A DNA stretch of 64,000 nt from Streptomyces sp. CB02923 (GCF_001905005.1 NZ_LWKZ01000026.1:644063-708062); one strand, 5' to 3'; numbered from the stretch's first letter, positions 37,717 to 46,578 are shown. The notes: a model not told the origin generated them from the letters alone. Program-made: numbers and translations.

Positions 37717-38178
37717 GTGGAGGAGAACACGCCCGCGCCCTTCGAGCGCGGTACGGACGGCCCGAAGGTCATCGTCGTCGGCGTCGACGGGTCGGACTCG
37801 TCATGGCGCGCCGCCGCCTACGCGGCGGGTCTGGCCCGCCGCCAGGGGTCCAAGCTGGCCCTGGTGTACGTCCAGCCGGTGCTGCCGGCCGGGGCGGCCA
37901 TGGGTGCGCCGGTCGTGGACGCGACGAACGAGGTCGCCGAGGAGCTGATGGCGGAGATCCGGGCGGCGACGGAGCGGGTACAGGGGACGTATGACCTGCG
38001 CTGGGAGTTTCACACGCTGCGCGGCGACCCGTACTCCGGCATGGTGCAGATGGCCGACGAGCTGACGGCGGACGCCGTGGTGGTGGGGGCCTCGGAGTCG
38101 GCGGGGCACCGGATCATGGGGTCGGTGGCGGTACGGCTGGTCAAGGCCGGGCGCTGGCCGGTGACGGTCGTGCCGTAA
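37717..38178 (+). CDS. Universal stress protein (UspA family)
   Basis: This is a 153-residue single-domain Usp with the ATP-binding fold. IVVGVDGSDSSW lies at the start, and VVVGASESAGHRIMGSVAVRLV carries the G-2x-G-9x-G-S type nucleotide motif. It is cytosolic and usually induced by stress or starvation. The start is GTG 37717. No good Shine-Dalgarno lies upstream, but GATAAC at 37703-37708 could be a -10 box for a nearly leaderless transcript. It lies 85 bases after the dioxygenase fusion and before the DasR-like site, and may belong to neither unit. Confidence 0.9.
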   Translation: MEENTPAPFERGTDGPKVIVVGVDGSDSSWRAAAYAAGLARRQGSKLALVYVQPVLPAGAAMGAPVVDATNEVAEELMAEIRAATERVQGTYDLRWEFHTLRGDPYSGMVQMADELTADAVVVGASESAGHRIMGSVAVRLVKAGRWPVTVVP

Positions 38179-38250
38179 CCGCCGGGAGCACACGCGCCCG
38201 GGGAGGCGTTTTCCGGCCACCGCGATGGCCGGAACGCAGGGGTCGGCCAA

Positions 38251-38266
38251 ATTGGTCTGGACCACG
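38251..38266. promoter_or_regulatory. DasR-responsive element (dre)-like operator upstream of the NodS/GH3/PIG-L operon
   Basis: ATTGGTCTGGACCACG matches the known DasR consensus ACTGGTCTAGACCACT at 13 of 16 positions and keeps the TGGTC/GACCA palindrome. DasR is the GntR-family repressor of chitin and N-acetylglucosamine genes in Streptomyces, released by glucosamine-6-phosphate. The site is 73 bases after the Usp gene and about 170 bases before the first gene of the cluster. DasR binding is inferred. Confidence 0.6.
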
Positions 38267-38437
38267 AAGGTGGCGGCGGTTAGGGTCCTTCCCGTACGGC
38301 GCACCGGCCGTACGGTTCCAGCACCGCCCTGCTCACAGCACCGCCCTGCCGGTTCGGTCCGGCGCGGTCCCGCGCGGACCGCACTCCGCCGGCACCCCGC
38401 TTCGCTGCCCCGCCAGCCCTGCCCCTGGGACCGGTCC

Positions 38438-39616
38438 ATGATCGAAATCGTGGTCGTACTCCGGGTCGAGGATGCCGTCCTCGACTTCCTCTCCGTCCTC
38501 ACCGACCCCGACCCCGGCGGCGGCCCGGCCGCCGTGGTCCTCGCCGACCGCGGCGACATCCTCTCCCTGCCCGCCGGTACACCGCCCGCCGAACGGCTCG
38601 CGCTGCTCGCGCCGTACGTACGGCCGGCCGAGGAGGGCGCCGCCTCACCCGGCCCCGCCGCCCTTGCCGGTCTGGTACGCCGGGCCGCCGACGGCCACTC
38701 CGCCCGCGTGTGGACCCACTCCCCGGCCGACAACCGGCGCAGCCGGGGCCGCGTCGGCCGGGACACCGCCGTCGCCTGCGCCGGACTGGCGGACACCGTG
38801 CCGGTGCTGACCGTGCGGCACGCCGTCGGCTACTCCCCGTACCTCCAGTTCGTCAGCGACCTCGACCGTCCGCTCGGCCTCGAACAGGTCGCGGCCAAGC
38901 TGGGCTTCGTCAACGGCCCGGCCGCCGGGCTGCTCGGCACCCCGTCGCCCGAGTTCGTGGTGCAGACGCCCCGCATCCCGGCGGCGGAACGATTCTTCAG
39001 CGCGGACCCCGGCGAACGCGAACGGCTCTTCGCCCTGCTCGCCAGCCTGGGGGACGAGGCCGCCGCCGTCCCCGACCCGTGGGAGTTCGCCACCTCGCCG
39101 TACGAGGCCCGGCGCCTGGACGCGACCGCCGCCTGGGTACGGCGTCACAGTCCGCCCGGCGGCCCCCTGGTGGAGGTCGGCGCCTGCGAAGGCGCGCTGA
39201 CGTCCCGGCTCGCGGCGGACGGCTTCTCCGTGTACGCCACCGAACCCAACCCGCACTTCCGGGCCCGGCTCGACGCCGCACAGCGGGACACCCCGGCCGT
39301 CCGGATCGGCTCCGAGGACCTCGCCGGGCTGGCCAAGGACGGACCGGACGGAGCCGCGTACCTGCTGGTCGAAATGCTCTACTACGGCCAGGACCTCGCA
39401 CTCCTCGACGACCTGCCCACCGGTCTGCTCTTCCTCGCCCTGGAACCCGAGGCGCTGGAGACGCGGCTGCGGCCGTGGCTCGCCGCGTCCCCGGTGTGGC
39501 GCACGGTGGAGGAGATCCCGCTCGTCACGCCCCGGGTGGAGTCCGTCTGCGGCGGACGCGCGTACCTGAGCAAACGCGGCAGCGTCGGGCTCGCCCTGCG
39601 CCGTACCGGCTGCTGA
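38438..39616 (+). CDS. NodS-type SAM-dependent methyltransferase with N-terminal extension
   Basis: Residues about 215-392 of this 392-residue protein resemble NodS N-methyltransferases: SPYEARRLDATAAWVRR, then motif I LVEVGACEGALTSRLAADGF, VYATEPNPHFRARL, and LVEMLYYGQDLALLDD. NodS methylates the deacetylated terminal glucosamine of Nod factors. The N-terminal 200 residues are an extra domain (VWTHSPADNRRSRGR, LTVRHAVGYSPYLQ) that vaguely recalls PIG-L-associated proteins. ATG 38438 was chosen by the start of coherent sequence. The gene lies downstream of the dre-like site and 115 bases before the GH3 gene. N-methylation of an amino sugar is inferred. Confidence 0.7.
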   Translation: MIEIVVVLRVEDAVLDFLSVLTDPDPGGGPAAVVLADRGDILSLPAGTPPAERLALLAPYVRPAEEGAASPGPAALAGLVRRAADGHSARVWTHSPADNRRSRGRVGRDTAVACAGLADTVPVLTVRHAVGYSPYLQFVSDLDRPLGLEQVAAKLGFVNGPAAGLLGTPSPEFVVQTPRIPAAERFFSADPGERERLFALLASLGDEAAAVPDPWEFATSPYEARRLDATAAWVRRHSPPGGPLVEVGACEGALTSRLAADGFSVYATEPNPHFRARLDAAQRDTPAVRIGSEDLAGLAKDGPDGAAYLLVEMLYYGQDLALLDDLPTGLLFLALEPEALETRLRPWLAASPVWRTVEEIPLVTPRVESVCGGRAYLSKRGSVGLALRRTGC

Positions 39617-39731
39617 CCCCCGGGTCTTCCCGCCGGACTCCCGCCCGCCGTCCCCTTCCCGCCGCCACCGGCCACGTCCCGGCCGTCCGCCGGGCTGCCG
39701 CCGCCCCCTCCGCCCCGTACCGGAAGGCCCT

Positions 39732-41243
39732 ATGCGCGCCGACATCTCCCTGGTCAACGCCTGCCTGCTCCCCGCCTACGCGGGCCGCTCGCCCGCCGAC
39801 TGGATCCTGCGCGCGGCGGACGAGGGCCTGGCGGGCGTCGGCCTGTTCGGGACCAACTTCCCCGCCGGTGCCGGTCCGTTGCACGAGGAGGTCACCGCCC
39901 CGCTCCGCGCCGTACGCCCGGACCTGCTGATCGCGCTGGACGAGGAGGGCGGTGACGTGACCCGGCTGGACTACCGCCGGGGCAGCGTCTACCCGGGCAG
40001 CCACGCCCTCGGCGCCGTCGACGACGTCGCGCTCACACGGGAGGTGGGCGCGGCCGTAGCGGGCGATCTGCGGGCCGCGGGCGTCAACCTCTGCCTGGCC
40101 CCGTGCGCGGACGTCAACTCCCGCCCGGACAACCCCATCATCGGCGTCCGCTCGTTCGGTGCCGACCCCGAGCTCGTGGCGCGGCACACCGCGGCCTGCG
40201 TCCGGGGCATCCAGGACCTCGGCGTCGCCGCCACCCTCAAGCACTTCCCCGGGCACGGCGACACCCGCACCGACTCGCACTCCGCGCTGCCGGACGTCGA
40301 CCGCGACCCGGCGTCCCTCCACGCGGTGGACCTGCCGCCGTTCCGCGCCGGGATCGCGGCCGGCGCCAAGGCCGTGATGACCGGGCACATCCGGCTCTCC
40401 CGGCTGGACGGCCTGCCCGCGACGCTGAGCCGGCGGATCGTCACCGGCCTGCTGCGCGAGGAACTCGGCTACCGGGGCGTGGTGATGACCGACGCCCTGG
40501 AGATGGCGCCGGTCGTACAGCGCTGGGGGTACGGCGGTGCGGCGGTCGCCGCGCTGGCCGCCGGGGCCGACCTCGTGGTGCTCGGCGCGACCGACGGGGA
40601 GAAGCTGCTGCCCGAGATCCACGACGCCGTGCAGGAGGCGCTGGACCGGGGCACGCTGACCTTGGAGCGGGTGGCGGAGGCGGCCTGCCGGGTCGCGTCG
40701 CTGCGCGCCTGGGCCGACCCGGCCAGACGCGCCGGGGCGGCCGTCCCGCCCGCGTCCGACGGCCGGACCGAGCCCGTCGGCCTGGCCGCCGCCCGCCGGG
40801 CCCTGCTCGCGCACGGCGTCCCCCGGGCCGCCGACGGCCGCCGCCTGCACACCGTACGGCTGGCCACCGTGGCCAACATGGCGGTGGGCGAAGCGCCGTG
40901 GGGCCTGGAGGCGCCGCTCCGGGGCCTCGGAGCCCTTGCCTCCGCGACCGACGTGGAACCGGGCACCGACCCGGCCGCGGCCGGCCTGCCGCCCGCCGAC
41001 GGCGAACCGCTCGCGGTCGTCGTACGGGACGCGGAGCGCGACCCCTGGCAGCGGGCGGTCCTCCGGGCGCTGCGGGCCCGGCGCCCGGACCTGGTCACCG
41101 TGGAGATGGGCCTGGCCCCGGCCCGCCCGCTGCCCGACGGCGCCCCCGCGACGCTGTTCACCCGCGGCGCCGGACTGGCCAACGCCACCGCGGCGGCGGA
41201 GTACCTGACCGGCCGCGTCCGGCGCGGCCCGCTGCGCACATGA
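39732..41243 (+). CDS. Glycoside hydrolase family 3, NagZ-like beta-N-acetylhexosaminidase
   Basis: This 503-residue enzyme has a GH3 N-terminal barrel. LLIALDEEGGDVTRLDY binds substrate, TLKHFPGHGDTRTDSH carries the NagZ-type catalytic loop with His-Asp acid/base dyad, and VVMTDALEMAPV carries nucleophile Asp254. The C-terminal 180 residues are shorter than a full GH3 C-domain. NagZ-like enzymes release N-acetylglucosamine from cell-wall or chito-oligosaccharides. There is no signal peptide, so it is cytosolic. Its stop overlaps the next start as ATGA, which fixes it in the operon with DUF1796, PIG-L and ABC genes. Confidence 0.88.
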   Translation: MRADISLVNACLLPAYAGRSPADWILRAADEGLAGVGLFGTNFPAGAGPLHEEVTAPLRAVRPDLLIALDEEGGDVTRLDYRRGSVYPGSHALGAVDDVALTREVGAAVAGDLRAAGVNLCLAPCADVNSRPDNPIIGVRSFGADPELVARHTAACVRGIQDLGVAATLKHFPGHGDTRTDSHSALPDVDRDPASLHAVDLPPFRAGIAAGAKAVMTGHIRLSRLDGLPATLSRRIVTGLLREELGYRGVVMTDALEMAPVVQRWGYGGAAVAALAAGADLVVLGATDGEKLLPEIHDAVQEALDRGTLTLERVAEAACRVASLRAWADPARRAGAAVPPASDGRTEPVGLAAARRALLAHGVPRAADGRRLHTVRLATVANMAVGEAPWGLEAPLRGLGALASATDVEPGTDPAAAGLPPADGEPLAVVVRDAERDPWQRAVLRALRARRPDLVTVEMGLAPARPLPDGAPATLFTRGAGLANATAAAEYLTGRVRRGPLRT

Positions 41244-42019
41244 GCACCCGGCAGATGCCCGCCAGGACACCCGCCGGGCCGGCGGTCCCGTCCCGGGCCG
41301 CGGGCACACGGGCGGCGGCCGGGTACGGACAAGGAGCGACCGGCGTGTACGACCACTGCGTGGGCCTCGGCTACCACTGCGAGTCCACGTACCAGATCCG
41401 GCGCGTCACCGGGGTCGCCCGCGCCCACTTCTTCGACTGGCTGGACCTCGACTTCGAGTCGGTCGTGGAGGCCGTGGCGGAGGACTTCCGCCCCGTACTG
41501 CGCCCCGGCCTGGTCGAGCCGTTCGACGAGGGCCGATGCGCCCTGGACCGCGGCTCCGACATCCGCTTCTACCACGAGTTCCACCCCGCGGCCGGCGCCG
41601 GAACCCCCCTCACCCAGACGGACATCGACGCGCAACTGCCGCGCGTACGGGCCAAGTTCGCCGCTCTGGCCGGACGCTGGCGGACCCTCGCCGGATCGTC
41701 CGCCCGGGTGCTGTACGTCCACCACGACGCCTGGGACGAACTGGCCGCCGCCGACCTGCGCCGACTGCGCGCGGTGATCGCGGCGCAGCATCCCGGCCAC
41801 CGCTTCGACCTGCACTGGCTGCGCCGCACCGCGCCGCCCGACGCCGCCCTGCTCGGCCCCGGCATCACCTGGGGCACCGTCGCCGCCGCCCCCGGCCGCT
41901 GGGAGGGCGACGACGCCGCCTGGGACGCCGCCCTCACCCCCGTACTCGCCCTCCCCCACGACCCGCCCGGCCCCGGCTCAGCTCCGCCGCACCGCCCCAG
42001 CACTAAGGAACCCCTATGA
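41240..42019 (+). CDS. DUF1796-like putative papain-like cysteine peptidase family protein
   Basis: After a 35-residue Ala/Arg/Pro-rich lead, this 259-residue protein shows CVGLGYHCESTYQIRR and ARAHFFDWLDLDFESVVE. This is the DUF1796 signature (a Cys in a LG-x-C context, then FDWL), annotated as putative papain-like cysteine peptidase. Later, YHEFHP, VLYVHHDAWDEL and DLHWLRR supply His that could complete an active site. Members are common beside glycosyltransferase and capsule genes and may act on glycans rather than proteins. ATG 41240 and its stop both overlap neighbours by ATGA. Function is unproven. Confidence 0.7.
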   Translation: MSTRQMPARTPAGPAVPSRAAGTRAAAGYGQGATGVYDHCVGLGYHCESTYQIRRVTGVARAHFFDWLDLDFESVVEAVAEDFRPVLRPGLVEPFDEGRCALDRGSDIRFYHEFHPAAGAGTPLTQTDIDAQLPRVRAKFAALAGRWRTLAGSSARVLYVHHDAWDELAAADLRRLRAVIAAQHPGHRFDLHWLRRTAPPDAALLGPGITWGTVAAAPGRWEGDDAAWDAALTPVLALPHDPPGPGSAPPHRPSTKEPL

Positions 42020-42774
42020 CGCCTCCCCCGCCGCGCACCGTCATCCTCTCCCCGCACTTCGACGACGCCGCCCTCTCCCTGGCGGGCCTGATACCCCGGC
42101 TCCCGGCCCCGGTGACCGTGGTGACCGTGTACGGCGGCGCCCCCGCCGACCACCACGCCGTCTCCTGGTGGGACAGCACCTGCGGCTTCTCCACCGCCGC
42201 CGAGGCCCACCGCACCCGGCTCGCCGAGGACGCGCGGGCCGCCGGGCTGCTCGGCGTGGACCAGGCGGTGCTGGACCACCCCGACGGACCGTACGGCGAA
42301 AGTGACGAACTGACGGGCATAGACGCCTACTTGGGCGCGCTTCCGGAGCCGTTCCCGCTCGTCCTCCTGCCCATCGGCACCAACCAGGCCGACCACCGGC
42401 GGGTGCGCGACCGCGCCCTGCGGGTCCTCGCCGGGCTGGGCGCGCCGCCGCCGCTCCTGTACGCCGACCTCCCCTACACCGGCCATCTGCCCGAGTGGGG
42501 CACCCCGGACGTCGAGCACGCCCTCGGCGGCGACCAGACCTACGGGCTCGCCTACCAGGACCTGCGGGCCCGTTACGGCCTCGACGTCGCGCACGATCTC
42601 GTCCTCACCGACGAGGAGTGGGCGCGCAAGCGGGAGGCGGTGCTCTGTTACGGCTCGCAGCTCGCCCCGCTGGCCGCCGACCACGGGAGCCTGGTGGCCC
42701 GGGGCGGGCCGCTGCGCGCCGAGCGCGTCTGGTCGGCGGTGCGCGGTCCGCGGCCCGCCGGGGCGGGCGCATGA
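42016..42774 (+). CDS. PIG-L family N-acetylglucosaminyl deacetylase
   Basis: This 252-residue LmbE/PIG-L protein has the zinc motif VILSPHFDDAALSLAG near the start (His and two Asp) and LPIGTNQADHRRVRD, which supplies the further zinc-ligand His. RLAEDARAAGLLGVD and YADLPYTGHLPEWG follow as usual. Family members remove the N-acetyl group of N-acetylglucosamine in GPI precursors, mycothiol or glycopeptides. The start and stop overlap neighbours by ATGA. With the NodS-like and GH3 genes it points to a free-amino glucosamine intermediate. The exact acceptor is not readable. Confidence 0.85.
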   Translation: MTPPPPRTVILSPHFDDAALSLAGLIPRLPAPVTVVTVYGGAPADHHAVSWWDSTCGFSTAAEAHRTRLAEDARAAGLLGVDQAVLDHPDGPYGESDELTGIDAYLGALPEPFPLVLLPIGTNQADHRRVRDRALRVLAGLGAPPPLLYADLPYTGHLPEWGTPDVEHALGGDQTYGLAYQDLRARYGLDVAHDLVLTDEEWARKREAVLCYGSQLAPLAADHGSLVARGGPLRAERVWSAVRGPRPAGAGA

Positions 42775-43586
42775 CCGCGCACGGCGCCGCGCCGCCCGTC
42801 CTGGAGGCGCACGACCTGGTCAAGGAGTACCGCCGCGGCCGGGTCGTCGACGGCGTACGGCTGACCGTCCGCGAGGGCGAGCGGGTCGGGCTGCTCGGCC
42901 CCAACGGCGCGGGCAAGACCACCACGCTGCTGATGTGCCTGGGCGCGGTCGCGCCGGACGCGGGCAGTGTGCACGTCCTCGGCCACCGGCTGCCCGCCAA
43001 GCGCTCGGCCGCCATGCGCGGTGTCGGCTTCGCGGCCGGCTACCTGCCGCTCCCCGACCGCCTGCGGGTGCGTGAATACCTGCGGCTGTACGCGGACCTG
43101 TACGGGCTGCGCGCCCCGGGCGCGGCCGTCGAGGACGCCCTGGAGCACTTCGGCATCGGCCACCTGGCCACCGCGATCGGCACCGAGCTCTCCAGCGGCC
43201 AACGGACGCTGGTCGGCATCGCCAAGGCGTCCCTGCACTCGCCCCGGCTGCTGGTCCTGGACGAGCCGACCGCGGCACTGGACCCGGACATCGCCCTGCG
43301 GGTGCGTACCGCGCTGCTGGAGCTGTGCGCCCGGCACGGGACCGCGCTGCTGGTCACGAGCCACGACATGGTCGAGGTGGAGCGGCTGTGCGAACGGGTG
43401 GTCTTCCTGGCGGCCGGGCGGGTGACCGCGGACGGTACGCCGCAGGAGGTGGCGCGGCAGTTCGCCCAGCGCGACCTGGAGGGGGTCTTCCTGCACCTCG
43501 CGGAGGCCCGTGACCGCGAGCGGGGCCGGGAAGGTGCCGGTGCGCGGGACGGTGCCGCCGACCGGGAAGGGGCCGGTGCCGCGTGA
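42771..43586 (+). CDS. ABC transporter ATP-binding protein (ABC-2/NodI-like)
   Basis: This 271-residue ATPase has Walker A GLLGPNGAGKTTTLL, signature ELSSGQRTLVGIAKA, Walker B LLVLDEPTAALDPD, and switch His SHDMVEVERL. The signature resembles the degenerate form of ABC-2 exporters. The C-terminus has a short Arg/Glu/Gly/Ala-rich repeat tail (about 245-271). It starts by ATGA overlap with PIG-L and ends by GTGA overlap with the permease, so the two form one exporter. By family this is comparable to NodI, which exports modified chito-oligosaccharides. Confidence 0.88.
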   Translation: MTAHGAAPPVLEAHDLVKEYRRGRVVDGVRLTVREGERVGLLGPNGAGKTTTLLMCLGAVAPDAGSVHVLGHRLPAKRSAAMRGVGFAAGYLPLPDRLRVREYLRLYADLYGLRAPGAAVEDALEHFGIGHLATAIGTELSSGQRTLVGIAKASLHSPRLLVLDEPTAALDPDIALRVRTALLELCARHGTALLVTSHDMVEVERLCERVVFLAAGRVTADGTPQEVARQFAQRDLEGVFLHLAEARDRERGREGAGARDGAADREGAGAA

Positions 43587-44455
43587 GCGCCGTCGAGTCC
43601 CCCGCTCTGCGCAGCCCCGCCGCGGCCAGCGCGTACCGCGTCCGCGCCGTGGCGCGCCGCCACTGGCTGGTGCTGCGCCGCAGCCCGCACCGGATCTTCG
43701 ACGTCCTGGTGTGGCCGGTCGTCGACACGCTGCTGTACGGCTCCATCGGGCTCTTCGCCGCGAAAGCCGCGGGCGGCGGGGCGGCGGCGGTCGCGGACAC
43801 CGCCCCGGACCTGGGCACCGGGCCCACCTTCGCGGTCTTCCTGCTCAGCGGCACCGTCCTGTGGCACCTGGTCCACCAGACGCAGATCTCCCTGGCCACC
43901 GGCTTCCTGGAGGAGACCTGGTCACGCAATGTGATCGGGCTGCTCGCCACGCCGCTGCGCGGCTGGGAGTACCTGGCCGGAGTGGGGCTTTTCGCCCTGG
44001 TCCGTACGGCGCTGAGCACCCTCGCGGTGGCCGCGCTGGCCTTCGGCGCGTACGCCTTCGACGTGACGTCCCTGGGCCTGGGGCTGATCCCCGTCGCGGC
44101 GCTGCTCCTGCTGTGCGGCTGGGCCGTGGCGCTGGCGGTGGTGGGTCTGGTGCTGCGCTACGGCAGCGGCGCGGAGGCCCTGGTGTGGGGCGGGCTCTCG
44201 GTGGTGATGCCGCTGTCCGGCGTGTTCTATCCGGTCTCGACCCTGCCGGGGGCGCTCCAGCCGGTGGCCGAGGCCCTGCCCACCACGCACGTCTTCGCGG
44301 CCGGGCGGGCGCTGGCCGGCGGCGGGCCCACCCCGTGGCACGAACTGGCCGTGGCCACGCTGGGCACGGTCACGCTGCTGGTGCTGGCCCTGTTCTTCCT
44401 GGGGCGCATGGTGGCGTCGTTCCGGCGCCGCGGCCTGATCACCCGGTATTCGTGA
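43583..44455 (+). CDS. ABC-2 type (NodJ-like) transporter permease
   Basis: This 290-residue protein has six predicted membrane helices. A segment beginning RRSPHRIFDVLVWPVVDTLL resembles ABC-2/NodJ permeases. Helices fall near 38-58, 88-108 (FAVFLLSGTVLWHLVHQ), 140-165, 168-195, 205-230 (VMPLSGVFYPVSTLPG) and 255-275. The VMPLSGVFYPVS segment is the conserved ABC-2 motif. GTG 43583 overlaps the ATPase stop. It is the last gene of the NodS/GH3/DUF1796/PIG-L operon and is followed by a strong terminator. Direction is likely export, as in ABC-2 systems. Confidence 0.88.
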   Translation: MSAVESPALRSPAAASAYRVRAVARRHWLVLRRSPHRIFDVLVWPVVDTLLYGSIGLFAAKAAGGGAAAVADTAPDLGTGPTFAVFLLSGTVLWHLVHQTQISLATGFLEETWSRNVIGLLATPLRGWEYLAGVGLFALVRTALSTLAVAALAFGAYAFDVTSLGLGLIPVAALLLLCGWAVALAVVGLVLRYGSGAEALVWGGLSVVMPLSGVFYPVSTLPGALQPVAEALPTTHVFAAGRALAGGGPTPWHELAVATLGTVTLLVLALFFLGRMVASFRRRGLITRYS

Positions 44456-44469
44456 CGCGAGGGGCGCAC

Positions 44470-44499
44470 AGGGGGCGCGCACGGCGCGGCGCGCCCCCT
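44470..44499 (+). terminator. Perfect 11-bp terminator hairpin after the ABC permease
   Basis: AGGGGGCGCGC at 44470-44480 pairs perfectly with 44489-44499 across an eight-base loop, 15 bases after the permease stop. It ends the DasR-site-linked operon and separates it from the convergent dodecin gene. Confidence 0.75.
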
Positions 44500-44506
44500 G
44501 GTCCCG

Positions 44507-44590
44507 GGGCCGTGTCAGCCGGACCCGGGGCCGTCAGCCGGGGCTGTCAGCCGGTCCGGGGGCCGTCAGCCGGTCCAGGGGCCGTTCAGC
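44507..44590. repeat. Short degenerate direct repeats (GGGGCCGTCAGCCGG-like)
   Basis: Four to five imperfect copies of a 15-20 base unit (GGGGCCGTCAGCCGG) run between the terminator at 44499 and the dodecin stop codon. The last copy touches the end of the dodecin gene. No gene is supported here and no function is visible. They may extend the termination region or reflect slippage. Confidence 0.55.
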
Positions 44591-44807
44591 CCTCCTCGCC
44601 GTCCTCCAGCCGGAACCCGACCTTCAGCCCCACCTGGTAGTGCTCGATCGCCCCGTCGACGATGTGGCCGCGCACCTGCGTGACCTCGAACCAATCGAGG
44701 CCGCGCAGCCTCTGCGCCGCCCGCTTGATGCCGCTCTGGATCGCGGCGTCCACGCCCTCCGGGGACGTCCCGACGATCTCTGTCACCCGGTACGTGTGAT
44801 TCGACAT
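44586..44807 (-). CDS. Dodecin family flavin-binding protein
   Basis: This 73-residue protein has the dodecin pattern: HTYRVTEIVGTSPEGVDAAI, KRAAQRLRGLDWFEVTQVRGHI and HYQVGLKVGFRLED. The GLDWFEV motif provides the Trp that stacks on flavin. Dodecins assemble into hollow 12-mers that store or buffer FMN or riboflavin in the cytosol. ATG 44807 was chosen because GGAGGAG lies seven bases upstream. It diverges from the amino-acid permease gene and converges with the ABC operon. Confidence 0.92.
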   Translation of the reverse strand: MSNHTYRVTEIVGTSPEGVDAAIQSGIKRAAQRLRGLDWFEVTQVRGHIVDGAIEHYQVGLKVGFRLEDGEEG

Positions 44808-44970
44808 GTCCGCTCCTCCGTCGTGCCGGTGTCCGTGCCGGCGGTCCGTGGTCACGCCCCGGGTGCCCGGATTCACCGGTTCCACTCAGCTCCGCCAGGC
44901 CGTCGCCTTCCCCTGCCGCCCCCGAAGGGCCATGATGACCCGCCGTCGGCCGACGACGAGAGGACGTGGT

Positions 44971-46422
44971 GTGGTGATGCGCGCGGGGCAGGGCGTATGG
45001 CGGCGCAAACCGATCGAACTCATCCAGGAGGCGGAAGGCGGCTCCGGCGAACAGCTCAACCGGGCGCTGGGGCTGTGGCAGCTGACGGCCATCGGCGTCG
45101 GCGGCATCATCGGCGCGGGCATCTTCACCCTCGCCGGGACCGTCGCGAACGGCAAGGCGGGGCCCGCGGTCCTGTTGTCGTTCCTGGTCGCGGGCGTGGC
45201 CAGCGCGGCGGCCGCGTTCTCGTACGCGGAGTTCGCGGGGCTCATCCCCAAGGCGGGCTCGGCGTACACGTACGGTTACGCGGTGCTGGGCGAGCTGGCG
45301 GGCTGGTTCATCGGCTGGGACCTGCTGCTCGAATACACGGCGATCGTGGCGGTGGTCGCGATCGGCATCTCCGGCTACTTCAGTTTCCTGCTCGGCGAGC
45401 TGGGGGTGGAACTGCCCGCCTGGATGCTGGGGGCGCCGGGGACCGGCGAGGGGCACCGGGTGGACGTTTTCGCGGCCGCGCTGTGTCTGCTCATCGCTTA
45501 TCTGCTGACCCTGGGCATCAAGAACGCGGCACGCTTCGAGACGATCGTCGTCGGCCTGAAGGTCCTGGTCGTACTGCTCGTCATCGGCGTCGGTTTCTTC
45601 CACATCAGGACGGGGAATTACACGCCGTTCTTCCCCTTCGGTGTCACCGGCGCCTTCACGGGCGCGGCCACGGTCTTCTTCGCGGTGTTCGGCTATGACG
45701 CGATGAGCACCGCGGCGGAGGAGTCCAAGGACGCCCAGCGGCACATGCCGAAAGCGATCCTGTATTCGCTGCTGATCTCGATGGTGCTGTACGTGCTGGC
45801 GTGCCTGGTACTGACCGGTATGCAGAACTACCGGGACATCGACCCGGAGAGCGGATTCTCGACGGCGTTCAAGTCGGTGGGGCTGAGCGGCCTGGCCGAT
45901 GTGATCGCGGTGGGCGCGATCATCGGCATTCTCACCGTGATGTTCACCTTCATGCTGGGTGCGACCCGTGTGTGGTTCAGCATGAGCCGGGACGGGCTGC
46001 TGCCGAAGTGGTTCGCCAAGACCCATCCGCGGCGGCACGTGCCGACCCGGGTGACCTGGATCGTGGGTGCCGCCTCGGCCGCCATCGCGGGCTTCCTGCC
46101 CATCGGCGAGGCCGCCGAGCTGACCAACATCGGCATCCTGCTGGCGTTCGTGGTGGTGTGCGTCTCGGTGATCGTGCTGCGCTACAAGCGGCCCGATCTG
46201 CCGCGCACGTTCCGTACCCCCGGGATGCCCGTGGTGCCCGCGCTCGGGGTGGTTTTCTCGCTCTGGCTGATCACGTTCCTGGAGTGGCGGACCTGGGTGC
46301 GTTTCGCGGTGTGGCTCCTGATCGGCCTGGTCGTCTACTTCGCGTACTCCCGCCGGGGCTCCGAGCTGGCGAAGGCGGAGCGGGAGAGCACCGAGCCGGC
46401 GGACCGCGACGGGCGGCCGTGA
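44971..46422 (+). CDS. APC-superfamily amino acid permease
   Basis: This 483-residue protein has 12 predicted membrane helices and an N-terminal cytosolic start. IGVGGIIGAGIFTLAG is the conserved unwound helix 1 of APC transporters. YAEFAGLIPKAGSAYTYGY, FFAVFGYDAMSTAAEE and RVWFSMSRDGLLPKWF fit the cationic-amino-acid (CAT/YfnA-like) group. It probably imports amino acids by proton coupling. The start region offers GTG 44971, GTG 44974 and ATG 44977; GAGAGGA at 44958-44964 favours 44971. A terminator follows at 46457-46488. Confidence 0.9.
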   Translation: MVMRAGQGVWRRKPIELIQEAEGGSGEQLNRALGLWQLTAIGVGGIIGAGIFTLAGTVANGKAGPAVLLSFLVAGVASAAAAFSYAEFAGLIPKAGSAYTYGYAVLGELAGWFIGWDLLLEYTAIVAVVAIGISGYFSFLLGELGVELPAWMLGAPGTGEGHRVDVFAAALCLLIAYLLTLGIKNAARFETIVVGLKVLVVLLVIGVGFFHIRTGNYTPFFPFGVTGAFTGAATVFFAVFGYDAMSTAAEESKDAQRHMPKAILYSLLISMVLYVLACLVLTGMQNYRDIDPESGFSTAFKSVGLSGLADVIAVGAIIGILTVMFTFMLGATRVWFSMSRDGLLPKWFAKTHPRRHVPTRVTWIVGAASAAIAGFLPIGEAAELTNIGILLAFVVVCVSVIVLRYKRPDLPRTFRTPGMPVVPALGVVFSLWLITFLEWRTWVRFAVWLLIGLVVYFAYSRRGSELAKAERESTEPADRDGRP

Positions 46423-46456
46423 CGGCCGTACCGGGCCGGGGCCCCGGAACGCGACG

Positions 46457-46488
46457 GAGCGCCCCTGGACCGTGGTCCCGGGGCGCTC
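46457..46488. terminator. Bidirectional terminator between permease and transglycosylase genes
   Basis: GAGCGCCCC at 46457-46465 is complementary to 46480-46488, with further partial pairing inside (GGACC/GGTCC). It lies between the convergent ends at 46422 and 46579. Confidence 0.65.
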
Positions 46489-46578
46489 TCGCGTCAGGGT
46501 GCGACCGTGGCCGGCCCGGCCCGGGAGGGTGGTCCCGGGCGGTGCGGCACACGCGTCGCGGCTGCCTGCCCACCGGAC

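Noticed and set aside
34479..37772. A 1097-codon minus-strand frame opposite the dioxygenase fusion.
   Set aside because: It has no family motifs, and the plus strand carries clear heme-enzyme signatures.
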